Shown one piece after another: positions 11,250 to 21,674 of a DNA stretch of 64,000 bases. The position numbers were made by a program, and so were the translations under genes. The first letter of the stretch is position 1; each line of letters begins with the position of its first letter. The stretch lies in contig CM073328.1 of assembly GCA_037043015.1 (NCBI GenBank), positions 731,409-795,408 of the forward strand. The letters run 5' to 3'. Under the pieces are notes generated by a model. The model was not told the origin of the DNA. It saw only the letters and a program-made list of their open reading frames with translations, and ran no database searches. The DNA comes from Bryum argenteum (Eukaryota > Streptophyta > Bryopsida > Bryales > Bryaceae).

Positions 11250-12665
11250 CTGATGAGCCCTACTGTCGACAAGAAAGAAGGGAAAATATGAATCTGCGTA
11301 GATTGTTGAGCGCTAAACAAGATCACCATTAAGAACAAATATCCATTGCCTCGAATTGATGATTTCTTGGATCGGTTGGTGGGGGCCAAGTATTTTAGCT
11401 AGATTGACTTGAAGTCAAGATATTATCAAATCTTGATTGCAGCTCATATGTAGTGATAACCATTTTGAGGATTAGATATGGGTTCCATGAGATTTTGGTG
11501 ATGTCTTTCGGATTGTGCAACGCTTTGTCAACGTTCACAATGTTTATGAATACGTCGTTCCATCAAGAGATGGATGTGTTTATCATTGCTTACATATATG
11601 ATATAATGGTTTTCTCCAAAACGATAGAAGAGCATGAACAACACCTTCCAATTGTGCTTCAAAACCTTAGGCACAATAAGTTGTATGCAAATGGGGAGAA
11701 AAGTGAGATTGGCTTGCAAGAGATTGACTTGCAAGAGATTGACTTCTTGGGACACATTATGACGGGATAAGTGTCAAACCAGACTACAAGAAAGTGGAGG
11801 CAATCAAGAAGTCTAGCCGACCCACTTTGCAAAAAGAAGTGAGGTCATTTTTTGGGTTAGATAATTATTATAGGAGGTTTATAAAGAACTTCTCCGAGAT
11901 TGATAAGCTCATGTCCGATTTGCTTGAAAAGAACTTGACTCTGGTGTGCCCTAAAATTTGAAGTATTGAAGTTCTCAAAATTTCATAAGCCTTTTGAAGT
12001 GCATACAGATGCAAGTGACTTTGCCGTCAAGGAAGTGCTCATGAAAAAGGGAGGCCAATTGCATTTGAGCGCAAGAAATTGGACGGGAGTCAAATAAATT
12101 AGCCAACGTGCAAAAAGGACAGGTTTGTCGTGGTGCATTGTTTGAAGACATGGCCACATTACTTTGGTCTCCAGTTCTCCACAAGACCAAGGTGTTCACG
12201 GATAATGTTTCATTGATGTACTTTGAAACACAAGCCAAAGTTACACTAGAACAATTGACGTGGTATGAGATTTTAGTTCTTATGAATGTTGAGTTGATTC
12301 ACAAGCTGGGCTGAGCAAATACAGTGTCGGATGCACTAAGTCCGAAGAATGAACATAGGCCAAGCACTACGGAAGTCTTAAAAGTCATGTTTGCGGGAGA
12401 AGGTAATTTGGTAAAGCGGGTAAGGGAGGCGTATATGAAAGACCATGAGGCTCTAAAGTCCTTAAGTAAACTTAGGTGAGGCAAGAAGCCCAAAGGTATT
12501 CAACTTCATCAAGACATAATCAAGTGTAAGCAAAATAGGGTGTATGTTCCAAAGGCCAAGTTGAGGTTGAGTGTGCTCAAGGAGGAGCATGACAACTCCT
12601 TGGTCAGGCACAGAGGAGAAGTACACCATATGCTCGGACTCCGGAGAGGTTTTATTGGCCTCAGA
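11250..12665 (+). pseudogene. Degenerate Ty3/gypsy pol (RT, RNase H, start of integrase)
   Basis: Frame-broken but ordered pol motifs are readable. [22 protein letters not shown] followed by a stop and IDLKS lies near 11330-11420. RT text (RYGFHEILVMSFGLCNA, then AYIYDIMVFSKT in place of the usual YLDDILVFS) lies at 11470-11620. FLGHI lies near 11745 and SFFGLDNYYRRFIKNFS near 11850. The RNase H region follows (FEVHTDASDFAV near 12000; TDNVSLMYFET near 12200; ELIHK near 12295), then the zinc-binding start of integrase (LKEEHDNSLVRHRGE near 12570). The RT active-site box is altered (YDD-like YIYD) and many stops and shifts are present. No LTRs were located, and the integrase core and gag are absent. 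Confidence 0.8.
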
Positions 12666-12758
12666 TGATACAAAATCATACGGTTGAGATTTAAATAATT
12701 AATTTTTACTTTTGTTTAGAAAGCTTTGAAAAAATTATCCAAAAAAATGATAAAGATG

Positions 12759-13025
12759 TTAACCCCTGAGCGCCCCTGCGGACTAAATGTGTCCGCCAGG
12801 AATTCCGCCAGTCAGAAGTCAACCATATTTTGACCATTATAGAAACCAGATCCGTGCGGTGAAATCCATCCCAATTTTTCCCACACCTTCGCATCCCTGT
12901 TCTTCATGTTTCTCAACGGTGAAATTGAAAATAATCAATTTCTGCAGAATTGGCACCCAATAAGCTTGGGCACGGTCTGCACACCTTGATTTTCGGGCTT
13001 TTTGGAGGGGGCGCTCATGGGTTAA
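12759..13025. mobile_element. Short TTAA-flanked MITE
   Basis: It starts TTAA-CCCCTGAGCGCCCC and ends GGGGGCGCTCATGGG-TTAA, about 259 bp inside the tetranucleotides. The inverted termini match over about 14 bp with one mismatch. It lies about 100 bp downstream of the gypsy remnant and has no coding capacity. Confidence 0.75.
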
Positions 13026-13182
13026 GGGGATGATACTCTTGATTTCATAATCAATATCTTAATACTACTATATCTATATTTTTTTCTCGTAGCTTGTCCA
13101 ACTAAAATTTGCATAAGGTAATTCTCTAGAAATGACTTTGCACATGCTTTTATAGTTGTTAGACATCACATGTAGTACTTAC

Positions 13183-13670
13183 ATGTGATACATTTCATCC
13201 AAGTAACTCCAAATGTATGCGGTATATCCACTAGTACGAGTATGGTTCCAAACGAGGAGCTTTTAGAGCCACCACTACACCCCAGGTGGTGGGCGTGGAC
13301 AAGACATCCCTCGAGCTGGGACTTACCCCAGCGCCTGCCCGCCCATACTCCCTGCCGAGCCAAAAATGGCATTTTTATTTTTTTTTCCTTTTTTCAAGAC
13401 CTTCAACTACAGCTTTTGAAATTTTGAGTTCGGAAATGGGATCTAAGACCCCATTTTACCCTTGGAAGAGTTTACCATGATATGATGGGTGACATCAATT
13501 AAAAAATAGAGGCCAACTTTACTCCCAAATTTTTATATGGCCGGGCAAGGTTTGGGGGGCATGGAGGCAGAGACGCTCGTAAGTCCCAACTTGGGGGATG
13601 TCCTACCAAATCGCAAGTGGGTGGGTATATCACCTTAATTATACTCAATACACTTGGTGTAAAACGCCTC
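13183..13670. repeat. Degenerate inverted repeat of about 490 bp
   Basis: Left-arm text (TCCAAGT..GGTATATCC, GACATCCC..GAGCTGGGACTTACC, then CGCCTGCCCGCCC) returns inverted on the right (GTAAGTCCCAACTTGGGGGATGTCC, GGTATATCACC..ACTTGGTGTAAAACG). Arms are diverged. It is probably an old foldback or MITE whose precise ends I cannot define. Confidence 0.5.
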
Positions 13671-13839
13671 GAGGCCTCATTAATACATGTACTATTAATG
13701 CAGGGTGGCGGACCCGAGTAGGGACATGTGTTAGCGACTCCAGGCATGGTAAAAACATATCCAAAAAAGTCAAGGTTATAAGACCTGTCTCGAAGAGAGT
13801 GGCAAGTCTCGAACCTTCATCTTCATTGCATTAAGAGCC

Positions 13840-14398
13840 CTAAATTCACAAAACTAGAGATTTTACTTCTTTTCAAGTTTTGTTTATTGTTTTGTAGAAG
13901 AGGTATCAAGGCATGATCTCCGTTTGGATTTCTAGTCCTAATATTCTTCACATGCCTCTTTTATCGTCAAAAACTGGCCTTTGAATTTGTATTTTTATAT
14001 ACTTCCATGTGCATTTCTATAGGTGGCATACGTCCTATAAGGGTTAGAAACTATATAGATGTAATCCTAACTTGATGAGAAACAACGATTTGAAGAGACT
14101 CTTTTCAAATTTATTCTTAAAATTGGTGATTTTGGCTCGTGAAACACTTCAAACCCATCTGACAACCTGGAGAAAACCCTTGTTTCTCAACTTTGAATAT
14201 TATGATCTCACAATGGGTGAGGAATTAGAATCTTAACGACACATGAGAATCTAAGATTTATCACACACGTACATGCACAAGTTTGGTACTACATCCTATG
14301 GTTACATACTCAAAAGCTAAAAATTTGCATCTTTCAATATCCGAAGGTTGTTTTGAGATTTTTTGGTAGTTTTGGGACCTTACGACATTAGGGGTTAA
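13840..14398. mobile_element. TTAA-ended element fragment (family member A)
   Basis: The right end is CATTAGGGG-TTAA at 14386-14398. The preceding 550 bp aligns, with many differences, with 54850-55406. Shared phrases include GAGATTTTACTTCT, TCCTATAAGGGT, TTTTGGCTC, AACACTTCAAA and TACATGCACAAGTT. The left end could not be found, so the copy may be truncated or its left terminus may have decayed. Confidence 0.6.
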
Positions 14399-15665
14399 TT
14401 ATGGAGCAAGAGGATCAAGGGAGGGGCACTATATGGTCAAGTAATCCATGCAGTCTTGTGTAGTGTTGGGTATACTTGACCTTGTTTTGTTCTTGTGCTC
14501 CTTTGACTACACTACTCACTACACCAATGATGTAATCCGTTGTCCTTGAGTCGTGTAGTCTACCACGTTTTGCACTATACAAGAGTTGTCAGTTAGTGTA
14601 TAGATTAGTGTGACAAGTAACTTTTGATAAATAATTATCATTTCTCAACTCCCTTGAGATTAGTGTTTGGTTTGGGTTGCACTTGCAGTCAATATCTCTT
14701 GTCTTTTCTTCATACCACATTAGTGTTGTGGTTTATTTATTAGTGTCATAACAATATGGTGATGTGTATGATTTAGTGTTACGTTTCACAATTAATCTTT
14801 ATAACTTTAGTAAAGAACTCTTGTCTAGTGATTGTTATAAAAATACATGTTGTTCTTATGAACTATTTTACTTTTTCACCAGATCATTGTAATCTCAAGA
14901 TCAGTAAGAAAAAAGGACATGATCACGGTATTATGATATAACCTCAAATCAAGGGGATCACACAAATATAATTACCTTGTTTATTCTTGAAGTATCCTTC
15001 AATATACACTACATCAATTAAAATATAGAGTGTAATATTTGAACTAAAGTCAAGATTCGAGGATAAGATGACTAAAATTATATATTGGTTTTGTACTTTA
15101 GTCTATATTTTAAATAAGGATTTTGAAAAATTATGTACGTATGTATATGTATATATATATATATATATGTATGTATATATAGGTAGATATGTATGTATGT
15201 ATTTATTCATTTTTTATCAATTTTTTATCTTTATTTTTTCTGTGTGAACTCAATATAAGAAGAACACTCGGTGCTTTAATTTTTCCTTATCGCATAAATA
15301 AGTGACAATACGTTACTAAACGTCATATATGATAAACACAAATTAACACTTAAAAGCCCTTGAAAATTTATTTCAAGAACTAACCTCTATTATAAATTTG
15401 TATGTAAAGAATATGTAGTTATGGTTCACATTGATACATGTAACTTATGGTTCTCTATTATCTTCAATACAATTGCAATTATGAAGTATGGAAAGTAAAC
15501 AAGAGAAAACCTTTGGCATTCCAAAAAGTGCTCCTAGAAATAAAGTTTTTTTATATTCTTAATTAATTAATTTATTTTTATTTTTTCATTTTTTCATGAT
15601 AACCCTTCTATGTGTAGTATTGCGTCCAAATGGTTTTACACATTTTTGAAAGTTTGCAGAGAAAT
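14399..15665. other. AT-rich intergenic DNA with a TA/TG microsatellite
   Basis: Positions about 15132-15200 form an alternating TATG/TA microsatellite. Elsewhere no gene is recognised. Confidence 0.55.
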
Positions 15666-16124
15666 TTAGTCAATACCCAAGAAAAGGTAGCTGAATCCTT
15701 TATTGTGAACAAATAAATAAATAAGAACACCAAACCCTTGTAGGTCTGGCGTGAATAAAATGCCCGTTCGACCTACCTTAGATGATATGCCCAGGGGACT
15801 TGCGATGTGCTCAATTTTGTTGTGCCCTTTGAAATGCAATGCAGAGGAGGCCTCCAATCTTGATTCCCGGTGGAGATGCTCCGATCTGTTGAACAGTACT
15901 TCCCGCACGACCTCAACCCTTGAACGGGTCACTGTCCAGATGCGCTTCGTGCCGAGGCTTCCCGCCCGCCCAGACTCTGTCGGAGCTCTTTCATTGCGAA
16001 GCGCAAGGGTTTCAGGGCTTGTGAGATCTATCGAATCACCTGTTTTGCAGACGCGATTTTGTAGCCTACCGATGCCGTTTGTGGCTACGGCATTCTCCTG
16101 ACCATTCCGGTGCATCAGTGACAT
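15666..16124 (-). CDS. Unrecognised ORF, about 152 aa, doubtful
   Basis: A single open frame reads from the start codon at 16124 to the stop at 15666 in a segment that is more GC-rich than its surroundings. It is Arg/Ser-rich in the first two thirds and hydrophobic at the end, with no domain that I recognise. The antisense frame (15751-16101) is open as well, and adjacent sequence belongs to a non-coding repeat. The open frame may therefore reflect base composition or a gene relic. Confidence 0.2.
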   Translation of the reverse strand: MSLMHRNGQENAVATNGIGRLQNRVCKTGDSIDLTSPETLALRNERAPTESGRAGSLGTKRIWTVTRSRVEVVREVLFNRSEHLHRESRLEASSALHFKGHNKIEHIASPLGISSKVGRTGILFTPDLQGFGVLIYLFVHNKGFSYLFLGID

Positions 16125-16790
16125 GGTGATGGCTATGGCGGATCTGTTTCTTTACTAGCGGTGAGTGAGATTCTTCCCCCTACTCATGCCGTTTGTAGTA
16201 GCCATCACCATTCTCTAGACTATTCCAGCGCTGGTCGACGAAGCCACTGCCATCACTGACATGGTGATGGCTATGGCAGATCTGATTCACTTACATGGTG
16301 ATGGCAATGGCGGATCTGTTTCTATATTAGCGAGGTCCTTCCCCCCACCGATGCCGTTTGTAGTTGCAGTATTTTCTAGACCTTACCAGCGCTGGTCGAC
16401 GAAGCCTCTGTTTCACTGACATGGTGATGGCGGATCTGCTTCTTCACTAGCCGCACGTGAGATCCTTCCTCCTGCCGATGCCGTTGTGGCTGCGGCATTC
16501 TCCTTAACATGCCAGCGCTAGTTCACCAAGCAACTGCCTCACTGCATGGTGATGGCCATGGCAGGTCTGTCTCTTTATTAGTTGTAAGTGGGATCCTTCC
16601 CCCAACCGATGCTGTTTGTTGTTGCGGTATTCTCTAGACCATTCCACCGCTGGTCGACGAAGCAACTGCCCCACTGACGTGGTGATGGCTATGGCGGATC
16701 TATTTCACGTACATGGTGATGGCTATCTTGGATTTGAATCACTTACATGGTGATGGCTATGGCGGATATGTTTCTTTAATAGCTGTAAGT
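16125..16790. repeat. Imperfect tandem repeats with ATGGTGATGGCTATGGCGGATCTG motif
   Basis: Units of very roughly 130-180 bp each contain CACTGACATGGTGATGGC, GATCTGTTTCTT..TTAG, GATCCTTCCCCC.CCGATGCCGTTTG and CCAGCGCTGGTCGACGAAGC. At least four units are recognisable, with deletions and extra half-units. The last unit leads directly into the presumed 5' leader of the kinase-type gene starting at 17134. A related unit lies at about 26480-26560. Confidence 0.75.
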
Positions 16791-17133
16791 GAGACCCCTC
16801 CCCCTAGAATATCGATCTACATATATGTCGGGTGTGCTGATCTCGACTGTGCCATACAGTTTCATACGATTCCTTGGGTTTCAGAGATCTATGATGGCTT
16901 ATGTTCAGTAGCCCTTGTTCGCGGAGTTTCAAGCTAACTTCGTGCTCTTCCGGATTCCACAGATCGATTGAGTTTACACTTTTTTCTTTCACGATTCGAC
17001 AGTTTTCTACACGACCGGAACCGTCAGCGCGTGCAAGGGAACGATACGAACGTAGGCAGCGGTTGCAAAGGTTACGCCTCTGTATATCAGTAAGCGTCCA
17101 CCGTGTGATCTAGAAGAGCTTTCTAGACGGAAG

Positions 17134-20104
17134 ATGGCCCCGAAGCAAAAATCTGGAGAGGAGCTGCAAGGCCTTGGGGCTGGAACTGCTTCGAGTAGCA
17201 GTGTGCTCCAGCAATCAAATCTTGGAGACTTTTCGCACACCGATGACGAGCTTTGGAAGAGTAATCCTGACGAGGGACGAGACTCAAGTACGTGAAGCAG
17301 TGCTCCTTTTACATGATGAATTGTAACATTGTTTGTGTTGGTTGCATGAGTGGAGTGGAGAAGGATGGTATTTTCACCACGTGAAATGACTTGTTTCAAA
17401 ATTTTTGTGCAACTTGTTAGAATGAGACTTTCTTTGTGGAAATTCTAATGAAGAATTTTATGGAAATTTCATACTTTCCACTACACGAGATGTTGATTAG
17501 TGTTACATGCACTACTTGAGCTGTTGATTAGTGTTACATGCACTACTTGAGCTGTTGATTAGTGTTACATGCACTACTTGAGCTGTTGATTAGTGTTACA
17601 TGCACTAATTTGTATTAAGATGTTAGGAGTTTTTATTATTTATTATTTATCAACATTTTTACCCACCATATTGGTCACAATGAGGATCTTTTAATAGTAT
17701 TGGAATCAATAGTCTTGGAAGATTTTTATTGAAACAAGTACAAACTTGTAACATTCTGAAATCTTAGAATAACTCAACACTAGTCAATGACTCTTGTGTT
17801 ATATTGACGTTTTCATGTTGAAGTTACCATCCATGGATGTAGTTTCTTTGAGAGATGGCTGGTGACGATTGTGTTCCGAACCCAATTTTCTTGTGTTTTG
17901 GTTCTTTTTCTAAATGAATTTTAATGTTAGTCGAACACCTCATTTCTATCTAGCCTTACTAAAGTAGACTCAAATCATAACTTCAATTTTTGCAAGATGT
18001 TACATACATCAACAACTCATAAAAGTTTCGTATGACTCAATGAAGTCTTCATATCAAAACTTCTGGATTTCAGAGGATGTAATCTTAACCCATTCTTGCA
18101 AGTGTATTTTATTTTGGTCGGGATCGATTTACATGTCTACAATTAAGGTCAATAGTGTGCATCAATAAATCACAATCAATGATACCTATGTATTTCCATT
18201 GTATTTTAGTACATATGAAAATGGGTATCTTTATGTATCAACGAGGAAGATTTGAATTGGAGGGGAGATCACTGAGGGTTGTATCGATATTAAAGCTTGA
18301 TCAAAATTTTTAACCAGTCATTGTGTGCACATACAACATAGTGTGTTGAATGGAAGTCATTGAATTTTAGTGTGTTCAGTGTACTTTGTGTTGTATTTTG
18401 AATCATTCCAAGAGTTACAAAACTTCAAGTTCTGACTAGATTGTTGGAGATTGATTGTTTAAGATTTGGGCTCATATGTAAAGAGATCTTCAAAAGCTGA
18501 TTCGCAATGGATTTGATGAAAACTTGAGCAACTAAAGATGTTCACTTCTTCCAATTGCTTTTTCTATTGTGCAGGAAAACATGTTGTTGTGACGGAAAAG
18601 CTTCGTGAATATTTGAAGATTTCTGAATGTGTGAAGCTTTTAAAGGAGTGTCTCGATAGAGTACAAGCTATGCCATCTCCGAAATTCAACAATGAGCAAT
18701 GTGCATACCTACTTGAGAAACTTAAGACTACCTTTGAGAGGGCAATGATACTTGTAGTAGGGTGCCAATTCCAACCAATGAGAATGCTTTTGAATGTAGA
18801 CATGGAAAGGTGGGCACATGCATTCAAGCTTCTTGTTGTGCTAGGAAAGCAAGTTGAGGATTTCTTCCAAGAGTGCTCCAAGGATGCATGGATCCAATCT
18901 GCGGTGACTCAAGCACATGTGGAAGAGTATGTTTCATCAATAGGTTTCAACTTAGAGTTATTCAAATCAGCCTATTCAACGGAGGGAGATGTCACTCAAA
19001 CTTTAACCATGGAGGAAGTGGCCAAATTGAATGCAAATGAAGTGGAGATTGTGGAGAAGATGGAACTGATTGATGCAATGACCTTACAAAAGAGATTTGA
19101 GGTTCAACAAACATTGAATGTGGAAGATAAGAAGTTGGCCATGTACCTAATGTCAAAATCTATTGACGGTACGACGACTTTAACTTTAGATGGACACGAT
19201 TCTGAGTTGTATGAAGGGGTGAAGAATGTGGACGGAAAGGAAGTGCGAATTGGGAGAGGAGCATCCGGTACAGTATACATGGTGTTTTGGTTTGGCATCC
19301 TCGCAGCAAAGAAAAGATTTTATAGACCACCTGATTAAAGCTTCATGACAGAAGCGGGCATCTTGTCTCAACTACATCATCCAAACATCATATCTATGTT
19401 TTGTTATGGCATGAACAAAAAAGAGTGTTCAATTGTAATGGAATTAATGGATGGTAGTCTTACTGATCTATTGGGAAGTAGAAAAGGAGTATCTGGCGAG
19501 TTTCTCCCGTTTTCAAATCTCCAAGAATTGGGCCTAATGCTTCAAGTTGGTGAAGCTGTTGAGTACTTGCATCGCAAGGAAATTGTGCATAGGGATCTAA
19601 AGTCTTCATCTATTCTTGTTAAGAAGATGAAAGTATTGGAAATGGAGGATGAAATCGTAAAATTGAAGGTGGCAAAGTTTGGACTTTCACAGAGAAAGGA
19701 ATCAAGCATGACGCAATCAATTGTGACTCGCAATGTTGGTACTAGCAGGTGGACGCCGCCAGAAAGGATACTTCAGAGAAATCATGAAGAGCCATGGAGA
19801 AATTATGAAGATTCTGGTGAGCGCTCTCGTATGTTCTTATATTACAACTTTAAGGGCGACATCTACAACCTTGGGATGGTCTTTCTAGAGATATTGACAG
19901 GGGAAGTTCCATTTCAAGGAATTGGATCAACATCTATTGTGCGGAACATGATCTTGAAGGGCAAGCGTCCCATGCTACCTCGTCATTGTTCCGCAGGGCT
20001 AGCGAACTTAATCCAAAGATGTTGGAGCCAAATTCCCGAGGAGCGACCATGCATAAGTGATGTTTGTTTGGAGTTGAAATATCTTAAGTACTCATTATTG
20101 ATTG
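17134..20104 (+). pseudogene. MLKL-like kinase module 1: leader exon plus helical-bundle/pseudokinase exon, one internal stop
   Basis: Exon 1 (17134-17287, MAPKQKSGEELQGL.., ends A/gtacgt, phase 1) joins exon 2 (18575-20104, after ttgtgcag). Exon 2 first encodes a predominantly helical region (about 18590-19150) with an NNEQCAYLLEKLK motif that resembles HeLo/MCAfunc-type bundles of plant MLKL-like proteins; this is an inference. A kinase domain follows: G-loop GRGASGTV, AAKK, HRDLKS, LGMVFLEILTGEVPF and a C-lobe ending CLELKYLKYS. HRDLKSSS lacks the usual Asn, and DFG is replaced by KFG, so it should be catalytically dead. An in-frame TAA at 19336-19338 sits between beta-3 and helix C. The exon ends ATTG/gtaagt in phase 1, so more exons follow. 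It may be a pseudogene, a truncated product or an assembly error. Confidence 0.65.
17491..17609. repeat. 31-bp tandem repeat, four copies, in the first intron
   Basis: TGTTGATTAGTGTTACATGC begins at 17491, 17522, 17553 and 17584. Copies are essentially identical, so the array is recent. It lies inside the intron of the kinase-type gene. Confidence 0.9.
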
Positions 20105-20132
20105 GTAAGTCATGACAAAACCACCTATCTAC

Positions 20133-20406
20133 CTAATAATTTAATTTATCAGCACCATCTATCGGCATAATTGTCTAAGCTCAATTTGTATGACAAATTT
20201 TATTAGATATTGCTATTTCACAACACCAATGAAAATGGTTCACACTGCAAAAGAAACATGACAACCTTCCTAATAATTTGATTTATCAGCACCATCTATC
20301 GGCATAATTGTCTAAGCTTAATTTGTATGACAAATTTTATTAGATATTGCTATTTCACAACACCAATGAAAATGGTTCACACTGCAAAAGAAACATGACA
20401 ACCTTC
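20133..20406. repeat. Recent direct duplication, 137-bp period, two copies
   Basis: The phrase TAATAATTTRATTTATCAGC starts at 20134 and 20271, and the two copies differ at only a few positions up to AACATGACAACCTT. It lies in the intron after kinase module 1. Confidence 0.9.
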
Positions 20407-20744
20407 GTTAGTCAGATCAGATGCATTGGTGCCTTAATTTATGACAACATGAGGACATTTACTCACTTATTGCTAATAAGTTACTGCGATTGATTTGTGT
20501 TGAGCATTGGAGACCATATTGAAGTATTGTAATATGCCTCTCATTATATTCGTTTCAACATTATGATTTAACTCTTGCATACGTGACAAATATTAAATCA
20601 TTGTTCACTTGCTTGTTTAAGGAGTTCAAAGTGGGAACTTATGGGCTGCAAAAGCATCTCTTCATTGCCGATACACGTCAATAGAGAGCGTAAGGTTGTA
20701 AGTAATTTTGTACTTTCTAAACGATTGCATTACGTATTTTTCAG

Positions 20745-21419
20745 ACCCCATTGGAGTGAGTATAGCCATGAAGGAAAAAGCGTTAGTGGAGTCGCAAGTT
20801 ACTGAGGCTGGAGCTTCTTCGCAAACTGATCACAAAGATCACATCCCAAGTATGAAGATATACTCCTCACATAGACTAATGATATGAAACTTTGTCTTTC
20901 TTGTGTCGTTTATTCTCATGTCGGAGTCGGTGATGTTTGTTGAGCACGTGATGGCCTTCGCAGGCTTCAATGGAGTGAACATGGCCATGAAGGGAAAAGT
21001 TGTAGAGGAGTCGCAAATTGCTGAGGGTAGACCGCCTTCGAACACTGGTGTGCACCGGGCTTTGCTCCCGCAACCGAATATGGAAACCCTTTCGCAAACT
21101 GATTACGAAGGACAAGTCCCAAGTATGAAGAGTTACTCTTCGCACAAAATAATGAGTTAAAGCTTTGTTTTTCTTGTGTTGTCTATTCTCATGTCGGTGA
21201 CATTTGTTGAGTATGTGAATGCCTCTCCAGACTTCAATAGAGTGAGCATGGCCGTGAAGGGAAAAGTTATAGTGGAGACGCAAGTTGTTGAGGCTGGACC
21301 GTCTTTGAGCACTGGTGTGCAGCAGGCCTCGCTCCGGGAACCGATCATAGATTCCGAACCCACTCCGCACACTGATCACGAGCTTCCGAAGAGAAATCCT
21401 CTCAAAGGGCAAGATCGAA
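20745..21419 (+). CDS. Three duplicated phase 1-1 leader-type exons between the kinase modules
   Basis: Exons 20745-20849 (105 nt), 20964-21122 (159 nt) and 21231-21419 (189 nt) each have an AG acceptor and a GT donor, are multiples of three, and are open when entered and left in phase 1. All encode variants of M-A-x-K-x-K, a Glu/Val-rich stretch, an AG(P/A)S-type segment and a T-D-H/Y end. The third aligns with exon 1 of the first kinase module (HTDHELPKRNP against HTDDELWKSNP). Intronic text before exons 2 and 3 is duplicated too (TCTCATGTCGG.., GTTGAG..). They could be alternative first exons of kinase module 2 or internal exons of one long gene. The encoded peptide looks disordered, and no function is recognised. 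Confidence 0.6.
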
Positions 21420-21674
21420 GTAAGCCCAAACTACTCTTACACAAATTAATGATATGAAAATTTGTCTTTCTTGTGCCGCCTATGCTGATATTGGTGACGT
21501 TTATGTTGACTGCGTCATTGCTTCTGCATGTGTAAATAGAGTAATTTGGAACATTCGTTGTAATTCTTTAAGCTTGTGGAAGTTATTCGAATGTATGAAA
21601 TTATTGCATTTCTTCTTTCCTCGTTGGGTAAAGGAAGATATTTACCATTTCAAATTGTATTCAATATTGTGCAG

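Noticed and set aside
13185..13480. Plus-strand frames of 64-80 aa in the inverted repeat
   Set aside because: Created by the GC-rich arms of a foldback; no domain or partner.
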